Position numbers and translations under genes: made by a program. A stretch of 64,000 nucleotides of DNA, taken from positions 8,581,674 through 8,645,673 of the forward strand of contig OZ024811.1 of assembly GCA_964017045.1 (NCBI GenBank), given 5' to 3'. Shown here piece after piece: positions 33,141-43,079 of the stretch. This DNA is from Omphiscola glabra. Lineage: Eukaryota; Mollusca; Gastropoda; Lymnaeidae. Each line of letters opens with the position of its first letter. Within the stretch, counting starts at the first letter, position 1. The notes beneath the pieces are model-generated. The model was not told the origin of the DNA, searched no databases, and was given only the letters and a program-made list of their open reading frames with translations.

Positions 33141-33455
33141 GGAGACTGCAACTTCCTGAAAAAGCAGGGGTTTTTGCTCTTGTTAATCTTTTTTCGCCTA
33201 GAAATTAGAAAAATGTCTCAGATACACACGTTTTTTCCCCGACAAATTCGCAACGCTACACAGCCGCGTGCCCAATCTACAAGTTCTGCTTTATTTCCAG
33301 ATACCGGCTGGTGCAATTCCCGTAAAAATTCCTTAATTTCTTCAACTCGACAGGTCTCAAATGGTGTTTTCACCATATGCGCAGCCATCTTTGTACTTTC
33401 TTTGTACTCCCTGTATGAACGATAACTCTGGGTGACAAGGAAAGTTGCAGTCTCC
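33141..33455. mobile_element. 315-bp MITE with 14-bp inverted ends, flanked by TATA
   Basis: The ends are GGAGACTGCAACTT and AAGTTGCAGTCTCC, perfect inverses. TATA stands directly outside on both sides (33137-33140, 33456-33459); the duplication is TA or TATA depending on where the element is taken to begin. The empty site is known because the sister LINE at 50831 is uninterrupted there. It carries a small SAP-like reading frame on the minus strand. Confidence 0.85.
33218..33388 (-). CDS. 56-residue SAP-domain-like protein inside a MITE
   Basis: The frame starts with ATG at 33388 and ends with TGA at 33218. Residues about 9-45 read TPFETCRVEEIKEFLRELHQ and then PVSGNKAELVDWAR, the helix-turn-helix spacing of a SAP domain (a DNA-binding fold), with the usual LK-FLRE and SG-K-ELV pattern. 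It fills over half of the 315-bp element. It could be the N-terminal exon left from a larger transposon protein, or a domesticated short product. Whether it is translated is unknown. Confidence 0.5.
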   Translation of the reverse strand: MAAHMVKTPFETCRVEEIKEFLRELHQPVSGNKAELVDWARGCVALRICRGKNVCI

Positions 33456-33782
33456 TATAGGGAGCCAATGAAGTGAGTGGAGTGGTGGAGTGACGTTATC
33501 ACGTTTTTTTTGCCTTTAGAACTAGCCTAGCAGCTGAGTTTGAACCTTTTGTAGTTTTTCTATAAAGTGCTTTGATGAAACTAACAGAAGAGAGTTGCAA
33601 TAGTCAAGAAGAGAGGGAACAAGAACATAGACTAGTGTTTTATTTGCGCTAACTGTGAGGAAGTGGCAGACGGTGCTAAACTGACGGATAGCGGTGTATG
33701 CAGAACGACGAATTTGAGAGATATGTTTATCGAGATACATGTTGTTAGATAGAATATAACCAAGCTACTTCGCAAACTAGTT

Positions 33783-34106
33783 GCTGGGTGGAAACCCACT
33801 GTAGGACCCATCTTAAAGGGCATCCGACGCTTCCCCGGGATGGGTGGGGGAAGAAATTAGGACGTTAATATACCATCCCGACTCCCTGGGAGAGTCAGCT
33901 GCCGTTTTCGGTCGACCGTACGTCCCCGGGCGGGGAGGGCCTTCATCTGCAAAGCGGGTGCGAGTGGGGGCGATCCAGGCCGGGGGAGGTCCCTGGCGTT
34001 CTACCGCACATTCCGGAATCAAAGAATCCCGGCGTCTGGGCTGTGTGGAGGTGCGTTGGGGAGGCATTAATAGCTCACGCTCGACGGCCCACCGACGCCA
34101 TTTCCC
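33783..34106 (+). repeat. GC-rich dispersed repeat, module X (copy 2)
   Basis: Shares its end (CTCACGCTCGACGGCCCACC) with 9680-9965 and its start (GGTGGGGGAAGAAATTAGGA type) with the inverted copy at 35935-36330. Module Y follows directly. Confidence 0.8.
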
Positions 34107-34116
34107 AATGTAACAT

Positions 34117-34472
34117 ATTTAGTGGCCCGGGCTCTGGTTGACAAGTCTGTAGTGGCTTACTGACTAAAGAAGCGATGCCGTCGACCCCTGGCGTTACTCG
34201 GGGAACAAAACCACCCTTTCATGAGCCTGCGCTGGCAGACAAAGGCCATGCATGGTCTCTGCCTTAATGGTAGCATCTACAGGGACACCAACTGTGGAAA
34301 ATCTGCAGTTGGAAATAAAAGGCAGAAAAAATGAACGGATCATGATTACATGTTGTCGTTAATGGGTATAAGGTATGGGGGTGGGTGGTGGTAACCTCCT
34401 TCCGATGATGCTATTGACTCAGTTTTGAGGACGCTGTTCCAAGGCAACGGTTTCGTCCCAGCTACTTCATAA
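34117..34472 (+). repeat. GC-rich dispersed repeat, module Y (copy 2)
   Basis: Direct repeat of 31973-32332, here with its uninterrupted right end running into GCTACTTCATAAATT. Confidence 0.8.
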
Positions 34473-34475
34473 ATT

Positions 34476-35930
34476 AAATGCGAAATAGAAACCCACTGTA
34501 GAGATAACTAGTGTCACCGGCCAACCGGATGTCCTGGGGCTGGGGTCGCATCCACGGTTACCTGATCGAGAGGGTGCTAGTAGTGGCTGTCCTGGCCAAG
34601 AGAGATCTCAAACAAACCCAAAAGACAATGTCTCTTTACCCCACTGTTTGCAATCACTTCTTATGGAAACGTTTTTCTGAAAATTTTGTTTGTTTCAACT
34701 GACCTCTCACACTGAGTATAATTTTGAGTTCTGTCAAAAACAGAGTTGTTAATTTGACTTCTGAAATACTTAAAATGGAGTAACCTAAAATAACACTCAC
34801 AAAGATTTAAACGTGTACCCCTTAAAAATAGAACCTATAAACAAGCATGAAAAACACACTTTCGGGAAGGAGGGAAGGGCGGTCATAGAGTTGACTTAAA
34901 TTTTGAGAAAGTATAGTACACTAGAATTTATTAATACGATTTGAATATTCTGCAATAAAGTCAAGCGTGTGATCAATGTCAGACATGTCCACTGCTATTC
35001 CGTGGCAACTGTCGCACTTCAGAACACTGGCAAAGAGAGGGGTGTGGAGGGGTAGTTTTCCTTTGGCGGCCTTTTTCTCTCTCTATAAATATATCACATC
35101 TTGTCACTAAACTAACTACGCTACTGCGTTAGACATGCCCAGTGTTACTGTGTGACCAATGTCAGACGTGTCCAGTACTGTGTGACCAATGTCAGAAGTG
35201 TCCAGTATTGCCGATTTCCAGTGTAATTGTGTGACTACTATAAGACGCCAGAAATGTTTTCAGTGTTATTGTGGACCACTGTCAATATAGTTAGACACAT
35301 CATGTGGTCTGCTACTGATCTAACATGTTACAAGTTCAGTGTCTGACTACGCATAAAGCTAGACAACCTTGCACCTGGAAATTTTAAGATAACAGATTTC
35401 ACGGTTTTTTCATTTACATAGCAGCCGTACAGAGTACCCAAGTCAGGTTTTCACGTTAGGTCATTTATAAAAAGCTCACACACTAAAAAAATAAATACAA
35501 CAAATAAAATTGATTACGATTACATTGGTTCGTCTTTGTGTTTGAAACAACTTAACATGCAACATGTTGTAAGCAAATACTATACATATATAGTGTACCT
35601 ATTTTGATGATAGAAGGAGCTGTGACGCCGAGGAGAAGATGTGGGGAGAGGTTTTGGGGAGGGGTTTGAAAGATTTAAAACACAGGTATGGGGCTGTGAA
35701 ACATTTTAGACAGTTTACGACAAGCTCACTCACCCCTTGAGAACAACTGTCAAACTTTCAAGGACCCCCCTAATTATTTATTTTAACAATTGTTCAACTG
35801 AAAGAAATTATTAATAAATACGAATATTTTTTTAATGCATAGATATAAAAATCTGCGGGAAACAACCTATTTATAGTTTTTTTTACATAACATCTTTCAC
35901 ACATTTTTAGCTACTAACTAATTTACTTAA
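34476..35930. other. non-coding stretch with a small minisatellite
   Basis: No gene. 34962-35290 contains several copies of TGTGTGACCAATGTCAGA and TGTCCAGT in units of about 36 bp. Confidence 0.5.
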
Positions 35931-35934
35931 GAAA

Positions 35935-36330
35935 ATCAGCAAACTATCGAGCCGAGGCTCATAAAGTTTTCCCCAACACACCTCCGTCGCCCCCAACCGG
36001 CATTCAACCACTCCCCCAGTGGTCTCTATTCCAGTCAGGCCGCGAAGCGGCATGCCGAGGGCTCCCTGCCCCTGAGACAGCCCCACCCACCCTTCCACTC
36101 GATTGACTATGCGAGTGGGGCCGCATCAGAGAAGAGACGCCTGGCCAGCCGGGGTGTTGCTTACACAGCAACCGGGCCGGACTTCCTTGAGCTGGGGTGG
36201 ATACAATTTACGTCTCTAAAGCCCCCCCTCCCACCCCGGGGGGACTCGTAGGTGTTTATAGACGCCCTCTAATAGGGTTTACGTGGTTTTCTGCGGCATG
36301 ACTAATTCACACCGCAGCTGGGAGATGAGA
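35935..36330 (-). repeat. GC-rich dispersed repeat, module X (copy 3, inverted)
   Basis: The complement matches 33783-34106, including GGAGGTGTGTTGGGG and a conserved GGTGGGAGGGGG start. Confidence 0.7.
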
Positions 36331-36334
36331 AAAA

Positions 36335-36592
36335 GAGAGGTTGCCTAGGAGCAGTACCCTCAAGACTGCATATTTGGAATCATCGGCTAGGGTCGCCACA
36401 CTCCTTCGCCTCATATCCATGCGGCAACTGTAATCATATCCCGACCTGTTTCTACGTTATTTTCAACTGCATTTGGTAGGAAACCATGCAGCCGTGCTCT
36501 TTCTAACGCAGTTTCCGTACGTTACCTTTGCCTTTCGGCGCAGGTCCCCTACACGGTGATCATGTGCCCCGGGTAACGTTTTAGCTACTAGA
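36335..36592 (-). repeat. GC-rich dispersed repeat, module Y (copy 3, inverted)
   Basis: Reads GTTGCCTAGGAGCAGTACCC, CAACTGTAATCAT and CCCCGGGTAACG, the complement of the two other Y copies. Together with X it reads Y then X on the minus strand. Confidence 0.7.
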
Positions 36593-36879
36593 ATCTACGA
36601 CTAGAACCAATTGTATTTGGCAGAATTTATTTCAAATGTGATAAGGGGTGCGTCCATTAATTATGTCAACAAAATAGGGGGATGTTTTGAAAATGTTTGA
36701 CAGTTGTTAACAAGGGGGAGGGAGGGGGTTTAGATTAGTTGACGTCAATAATCATGTTTTTTCTATTAAAATTTTATAAAAATTGACTGGTTATTACATA
36801 ATTTTAAAAAATTATTAGTGTAAATGGTCATAAATTTTCTAGACGTTTTATAATATAAGATGTATTTAATGTGTGTCTT

Positions 36880-37285
36880 TCTGTGCACTGCACATGGATT
36901 GTCAGAATTTTAGCCCACTGTTAGTGCAAGAGAAGTCAAAAGTTGGCCTCTATTCACCTGTAGATTCTGTTAGGGCGATACATTTGCGATTGTGTTGCAG
37001 GTATGGAACAAGGGGAAGGTTTAAGTGTCAAGTGCAGTCAAGATAAATGGTATTGATAGAGTAGGAATACGATATTTTGAGAATGAGGGGGAAAGTAAAG
37101 CAAGACACAATAATAACATCGCTTATTGAACGTATTTGCAAAACCTGTAGCATCTATTTTGCATCACAAGTCATGTTGAAAAAGCATGTTCAACAGCACC
37201 GACAATGCCCTTTTGAGCATAATAAATTATCACCTGCTACTCAACAAAACAGGATTCGACCAATGCGAGTAGCTGCCGGGAGACG

Positions 37286-37350
<65 letters not shown>

Positions 37351-37457
37351 TGGCCATTATTGATCACACCGACAATGCTTCTATTTTAAGTGCTGAATGG
37401 TTAGATGAGGATTATATTGACCTGTCTGGTATATCATTTTTGCAAGATGAAAATTAA
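36880..37457 (+). CDS. unrecognised protein, C-terminal part, with C2H2 finger and (GA)n-encoded Arg-Glu run
   Basis: The frame at 37077-37457 (126 residues) has one C2H2 zinc finger at residues about 22-38 (CKTC, 12 residues, H-QQ-H) and a run of about 19 Arg/Glu residues encoded by a (GA)n microsatellite at 37289-37346. It ends ILSAEWLDEDYIDLSGISFL. Codons about 36884-37044 upstream (DCQNFSPLLVQEKSKVGLY) look coding too, in another frame with a stop. This may be the last exons of a host gene or a transposon-derived protein. No family was recognised. Confidence 0.4.
37289..37346. repeat. (GA)29 microsatellite
   Basis: Perfect AG dinucleotide run of 58 bp, lying in an open frame. Confidence 0.95.
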
Positions 37458-38576
37458 AATCAGCAACTATAGACTATGCCCATCAGGGAGGTCATCTCAG
37501 GGGTGAGGGCAAAGTTCCCTCTAAGGTTTGCTGGTTCGTGTGCAAAATCATACAGTTGTGTGCAAAGTTTAACAGCATCAGTTTTTTGTGTGCAAAATTT
37601 TACAATCCCCCTCCTCACCCCCCCCCCCCCACCGCACACACAAGGAAATTACATAAATGAACTTAAGTGCAAAACGTTTATATAATTAAATAAATAAACT
37701 ATAGTTAAATAATTATAATCAGAAAAGTCACAATTTTTTTTAATCTAAGCTGTATTAATTAGGCTGAATCCACGTTCATTATCGGCACTTGATGCAAGAA
37801 ATGTAGCACAAATATCCAACAGAATGGCAATGTCGCCAAATCGCTACTCATTTATTATAAATCGAACCATCTTGTCGAAAGTCTGCATCAACCCAAGTTT
37901 CATTTTTTTTCCTGCAAGCACAACCCTTAAGTATTGCGTTACCGATCCTTAACTTTTGGCAGAATGTCATCATAGTTTTCCCACGTATGCCGCATATCTA
38001 GAAACCAATGCTGCAAGTTATTCTTGGTCAAAATTAAAATCTGAAGTGTCGATTAACGCTTGTATCTCACATATTCGCCATTGCATCAACTCACTTTCAG
38101 GGAAACAAGAGTCCAGGCGCAAACACAAATATTCAACAAATTTTAGGATGGAAATCATCTTTATATTCTCGTCATTTGCAAACAATAATTACACAGTTAT
38201 TTACGCCTTGACGGTCGTAAGATTTTTGTGTGTAGCAGCTTGCATAATTCAGCTATAGTTAACCAAGAACTTCATCAAAGGCAATCAGTGCAGTTTATTC
38301 AAACAGTATTCAGTTAAAACTTGCATGTTTCTCGACAATGCTCGTAAAGCAAAGTGCCGTGAAAGCCATCTGATTTCATTCATTGATCTAAAGGCTACGG
38401 AATCAAATTCGAACACCTTAGCTAATTCGGTAAACTGGGTTTTCCGTACTACCGACCTACTGAACAATGTGCACACTGTCTTAAGGAATGTTTCAATGCA
38501 TGTCATTAAACTTATTCGTTTGCAAGCATCATCGATGCCTAACTCTTCACTGTGAGCAACGCAATGTTGTTCCAAT

Positions 38577-39780
38577 AGAATTAATAATAATAATAATAAA
38601 GTTCATTTGAAAAATCACGCTTCATCCCCAAAGGCTCGAAGCGCGGTACAAAAACAAAGCTGGGAGATAATAACTACCTGAAAAAGATGGTAGACAACTT
38701 CACCCCATAAGGTGTTTGCGAAATAGATGAGTTTTTAAATTTGTCTTGAAGGACTCCAGCGTCTGGCTGTGTCTGAGAGCGTCAGGAAAGGTGTTCCAAA
38801 TGGTTGGGCCAGCAAATGCGAACGTGCGCTTTCCGTAAGTCTCAAGTCGAACACGCGGTATCGAGAGTTTGCCACTATCGGATGAGCGGAGTTGTCTAGT
38901 TGGTACATAAGGCGTCATGAGCGCTTGGAGATAGGACGGCGGCAGGTCATGCAAGCACCGTTATCACAGAGTTGCAATTTTGTACTCTATGCGAGCGCGG
39001 ACCGGCAGCCAATGCAGTTCTCTCAGTAGAGTTTTAGCATGGTAGAATTTGCGTTTACGAAGAACAGTTCGAGCCGCATTATTCTGTGCTTTTTGAATTT
39101 TATCCAGGAGCGTAGCTGGAAGACCAACCATGAGAGCATTGCAGTAGTCCATGCGTGATAGAACGAATGCAGACATCAGCCTCTTTGATGCATTCAAAGT
39201 TAAGAAAGGTCTGATATGACTAATTCTGCGCAGCTCTAGAAAAATCGCCTTGCAAATCATGTTAATGTGATTTTCCATAGTTAGTGTTCTGTCTAAGTAG
39301 ACACCCAGGTTTCGCACTGTTTGGGCAAATTCAATCTGCACGCCTGAGAGAGTAAAGGAAGGTGTATTTTTTAAATATTTTAGCTTTTGAGCGGTAGCAA
39401 TTGGGATCAGCTCAGTCTTTTCATCATTCAATTTGAGCTTGTTTATTGTCATCCAGTGCTTAACTGACTTCACTGTCTTCTGTGTCATATTAAGAAGCTG
39501 AGGGAAATGAGAGGGGATAACGGATTTCTGAAGTAGGGTATCATCCGCGAACATGTGATATACCATGTCAAACTGCTTGATCACTACACCCAAGGGCTGA
39601 ACGTACATAGTGAAAGGCACCGGGCCTAAGACCGAGCCCAGGGGTACTCCAAATTCAATCATGGATTTCTTGGAGGTCAAGCCGTTTGCGATAACTGATT
39701 GGACCCGATTAGTCAGATATGAGCGGAACCATCTTAGGACGGTATCGGTGAAACCGAACGTATTTTGCAGAAATACGTCG
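38577..39780 (-). mobile_element. L2/CR1-like LINE, 5'-truncated, inserted in the hAT pseudogene
   Basis: The minus-strand frame at 39803-38964 encodes RT motifs: FGFTDTVLRWFRSYLTNR, GVPLGSVLGPVPFTMY, FADDTLLQ, LKLNDEKTELIP, NLGVYLDRTLTMENHI and LLRELHWLPV. The frame at 38954-38700 gives the C-terminus ending RTFAFAGPTIWN and LKTHLFRKHL. A (TAA)n tail lies at 38580-38600. The catalytic FADD is intact, but the 5' half is missing. It is a different family from the LINEs at 32338, 50233 and 54200. An AATTCT at both junctions is a possible short target duplication. Confidence 0.85.
38964..39764 (-). pseudogene. reverse transcriptase fragment of the L2/CR1-like LINE
   Basis: The fragment covers the palm from GVPLGS (normally GVPQGS) through FADDT and the thumb, about 265 residues without a stop. 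It begins inside the RT and lacks its endonuclease, so it cannot act alone. The uninterrupted frame suggests a fairly recent insertion. The first 13 or so residues of the longest open frame belong to the hAT host sequence, not the LINE. Confidence 0.85.
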
Positions 39781-40499
39781 GTGAAGAATTGCCACAACTC
39801 CATTGTTCTTGCCTAGCAAAACCGACGCACCGTCAGAGACAACCATAACCACCTTCTGCATTTCCAATGAATTTTCTTGATAAAACTCTGTTATTGTTGA
39901 TTCCACAGATTTACAGTCACAGGCCGACAGAGACAAAATTCCATCAAACGCTGCCTTGTAAACATTACCGGGATATGGCCAAACCTTTGCGTATAAGATC
40001 AACATTTTTGTCAATGTGATATATCTATTCTTAATGTGTGAAAATTTGCATTGCGAAGCTCACTATTTATAGCATCCTTCACTACAGCATCGATAGAATC
40101 AACAAACTCAAAAACGTAATTCATACTCCGCCAGTTATCAGTGACTGGGGCATACTTAGCTATATACATGTGTATTTATTCATAGACTTTGTCAATCAAA
40201 ATTTTAATCTGGTCCTTTTTAGCACTTTTAAGTTGTGCTGCTTCTTGTCTCATGCCTAGATCAGCGACACTTTCTGTGAGCATTCGTAGTACACTTCCTG
40301 ACCATATAGAACGAAGTCTCCGTACAGCATTTGTGTGTATTTCTTTTCCTTGATATGTCGATTAAGAATATTAAGATAATCCAACTTCCAAGCCTTCCAC
40401 ATTTTCCCCATTGAGGCATTGAGTTTTAAAATTTGATCTACTCTTTTTCTTAGCAAGCGATGACACTGACAGTTCGCTTAAATGATGTTTAGACATAAT

Positions 40500-41105
40500 G
40501 GTTAAAAATTATTAAAAATAATTAGCTACTACATTTATAATAACTATATATATGCAATTTATTTATTTTATACAAGTTCACTGCGCAGAATGCGCCACAA
40601 AATTTATTATATGAATAGCGGCGGTGGTTCAGAACAAGGCTAGCTTGATCCGGTATGGATCGGTAAGTATGTAAATCAATAGTTCCACATAAAAGTAAAA
40701 CCAAAATATAGATCTGAATCAAATTAAAAACATGGATGTATATGTTATAAAACTGTATAATTCCGACTGCAGAGTACAGCGTATCGGTTCAAAATATTTA
40801 TAAAAATTTGCTGCGCGGATTCTCAAAACTGCTGCGCGGCGTCTCTGAGATAGCTGAGCCATAAACCAATGAATTGCTATTAAAATTCTTTATTATAGAA
40901 AGGTATTGTTAGAAATTTATATTATAGAGTTTAATTAGTATAGTATCCAAGGTAAACAAAAACCAACTCTACCTCTCTCACTTACAAGATTGATGGAATA
41001 CTAAAACGGGTTTAACGCTCGTCCATTATGGTCGCAGTGAAACGCTGAAGATTGAAAATTAACGACATGAAACAGGGGAAAAAACGGTATTGGATCATGA
41101 AGCTA
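40500..41105. other. non-coding stretch
   Basis: AT-rich; no gene or repeat recognised. Confidence 0.5.
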
Positions 41106-41109
41106 TCAC

Positions 41110-41575
41110 TTTTCTAGGTACATAACAAAATATGACTAGACTAGAAACATAATAATATATTACACGTCTAGAAACATAGTAAAATATGACTGGTCTAGCT
41201 AGGAACATAACAAAATATGAATGGTCTAGCTAGGAACATAGGAAAATAAAACTGGTCTAGGAACATAACAAAATATGACTGGTCTGGAAACAGCAAAATA
41301 TGACCGGTCTAGCTAGGAACAAAGTAAAATATGACTGGGCTAAAAATATAACAAAATATGACTGATCTAGCTAGGAACATAGTAAAATATGACTGGTGTA
41401 GAAAGATAGCAAAATATGACTGGGCTAGAAACAAAGTAAAATATGACTGGTCTAGCTAGGAACATAATAAAATATGACTGGTCTAGGAACATAGTAACAT
41501 ATGACTGGTCTAGGAAAATAGCAAAATATGACTGGTCTAGAAATATTGCAAAATATGACTGGTGTTGAAACATGG
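41110..41575. repeat. minisatellite, 27/31-bp units, about 15 copies
   Basis: The unit is of the type AAAATATGACTGGTCTAG with AAACATAG; about a third of the copies have an additional CTAG (CTAGCTAGGAAC). The minus-strand open frame here is repeat translation. Confidence 0.9.
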
Positions 41576-41719
41576 CTATAATCTAAATATTTCCAGTCTT
41601 TGTAACATCTTTGTTGAAATCTCTTATCCAGGTGCGTTTTGGGTCTTCATCATGATTTTGATCAACGAGTGTTCCATACCATCGGTTATCTTGTTATATT
41701 TGGCTTGTGTTCCATACCA

Positions 41720-41960
41720 GCGTTTCAGAGTTGGAGGGGGGGGGCGTAAAAATGAATCTTGTCCCCTGACGCCAAACACTGTAGATACGCCCCTGCTAGT
41801 GGCGTCGAAAAAGCGCGGATGGAGTGTTACACCCATTGGTCGCTCTTTCTTTATATGCTAGCGTGGCATTTTTTGGACAACTGCAGAGTTTGAATCTGAA
41901 AGAGGGGATGGCAAAATATTTGGCCGCTCATGGCAGCCTTAATAGTAGCTACGCCACTAG
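41720..41960. mobile_element. composite hAT-like MITE, second copy (5'-truncated)
   Basis: Matches the element at 29849-30185: a left-half end with GAATCTTGTCCCCTGA, then a right half from CTAGTGGCGTCG to GCTACGCCACTAG. Confidence 0.65.
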
Positions 41961-42097
41961 GCAGTGTATATATCGATACTAAAATCGGCGATCATTTTCA
42001 TCTAGAAGTAGGGCGGAAATAGATAGGTTGCCGATGAATATTAATCGGTGGAGGGGTTTGGGGAGCCGAATATAACCGAATACTATAACTTGATTAG

Positions 42098-42290
42098 CCT
42101 TACATATACGAATCATCAAATATATCGAGCCTAGTGATATTTCATAGATTCCACTAATTGTAATCGGTTAAAGGCACCAGTTACTATGCAATTGTCATTT
42201 TAAATAAAAAATATATTTTTGTGATATTGTTGTACACATTGTGCTCCGGCTGGAGGGGGGGGGGGAGTGCCCTCCCTGAGAGATAGCTGA
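42098..42290 (+). repeat. dispersed repeat, first copy
   Basis: Matches 42834-43075 (GATCATCAAATATATCGA type, ATTTCATAGATTCC, TAATTGTAATCGGTTAA, then a G run). A weaker third copy lies at about 44610-44740. The class is unknown. Confidence 0.7.
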
Positions 42291-42641
42291 AAGAAACACT
42301 GATACTAATAATAACTAAATTTTTGAAATCATGACGCCATCATTCAATATGTGTATTCTCTAGAATTTAAAAGTCATGCTTTTATTATAAAAAATAATTT
42401 GAAAACATGAAAAGATTGCTTACGTTTGATACTTAATGAGAACTCTATTAAAATTATAGACATTAAAATTGGAGCAAATCTAGTATAATGCAGTGTTATT
42501 AAGTCTTTAAACTTGGGAGTTTACAAAAAATAATTATAAAAAAATACAGATAATGCGAACGGAAAGTAATACTTTGGCTCATAATCGGCAAATTTTCGAA
42601 ACATTCCGATATTTATAGTCGAATAATATAAGCTTCTAAGA

Positions 42642-42823
42642 CAGCGGTTCTCAACCTTTCTAATGCCGCGACCCTTTAATACAGTTCCTCATATTGTGGC
42701 GACCCCCCTCCCCCCCGGGCCACAAAATTATTTCTTGGCCACTTCATAACTGTAGAGTATATATTTTCCGACGGTCTTATGCGACCCTTGGGAAAGGGTC
42801 GTTCGACCCCCAAAGAAACGTTG
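42642..42823. mobile_element. SPIN-like non-autonomous hAT element, 182 bp, perfect 8-bp duplication
   Basis: TTCTAAGA flanks both sides (42634-42641, 42824-42831). The 5' part begins CAGCGGTTCTCAACC and continues with GCGACCCTTTAATACAG and ACTTCATAACTGTA; the 3' part has GGTCTTATGCGACCC and GGGTCGTTCGACCCCCAAAG. From memory these match the SPIN (Space Invaders) hAT family known from vertebrates and reported in a pond snail and a bug. The 3' inverted end is worn (AAACGTTG). Confidence 0.8.
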
Positions 42824-42833
42824 TTCTAAGAAG

Positions 42834-43075
42834 ATTAGCCTTAACTATACGGATCATCAAATATATCGAACGTAGCGTTATTTCATAGATTCCTCTAATT
42901 GTAATCGGTTAATGACACCAGCTTCTATTCTTTTTAAAATTCCTTTAAAATGACAATGTTGTATTTTTTAAATCAAATATACTTTGTTTTATTGTTGTAC
43001 ATATTTTTGCTCGGGGGGGGGGGCACTTCACTTTCCCCGGGGAGTGGGGTCACTCTCAGGAGATATTGCTGAGAG
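42834..43075 (+). repeat. dispersed repeat, second copy
   Basis: Copy of 42098-42290; the SPIN-like element sits at its left edge. Confidence 0.7.
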
Positions 43076-43079
43076 AAAC

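Larger units (their letters stand above)
32338..33763 (-). mobile_element. CR1-like LINE, 5'-truncated, with (TAA)n tail
   Basis: On the minus strand the fragment encodes the end of a CR1-like RT: LVPSLLDYCNSLL (about 33600-33640), HFIEKLQKVQ, then YYKLSVLCHNFFSDSCPSYL and YSPLRQFHSSADMRILSAP (32900-33120). It ends in a (TAA)n tail at 32333-32352. It is the same family as 50233-52520 and 54200-55740. It is inserted between modules Y and X: the Y end CCCA-GCTACTTC is interrupted here but continuous at 34472. A 315-bp MITE has in turn inserted into it. Confidence 0.85.
37498..40456 (-). pseudogene. hAT transposase pseudogene (ZNF862/KIAA1586-like), interrupted by a LINE
   Basis: On the minus strand, 40014-39780 encodes EMQKVVMVVSDGASVLLGKN and NGVVAIL; 38590-38285 encodes LLEQHCVAHSEELGIDDA and later NEIRWLSRHFALRALSRN; 37800-37745 encodes SSADNERGFSLINTA. 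These are, in order, the catalytic-domain, insertion-domain and dimerisation motifs of the ZNF862/KIAA1586-like hAT group. The frame is broken several times. At 37498 the plus strand begins CAGGGGTGAGGGC, a plausible 3' inverted end. A CR1/L2-like LINE (38577-39780) splits the protein between VVAIL and LEQHC. Confidence 0.8.

Noticed and set aside
33174..33425. 83-residue plus-strand open frame in the MITE
   Set aside because: Antisense to the SAP-like frame, which has the better domain match.
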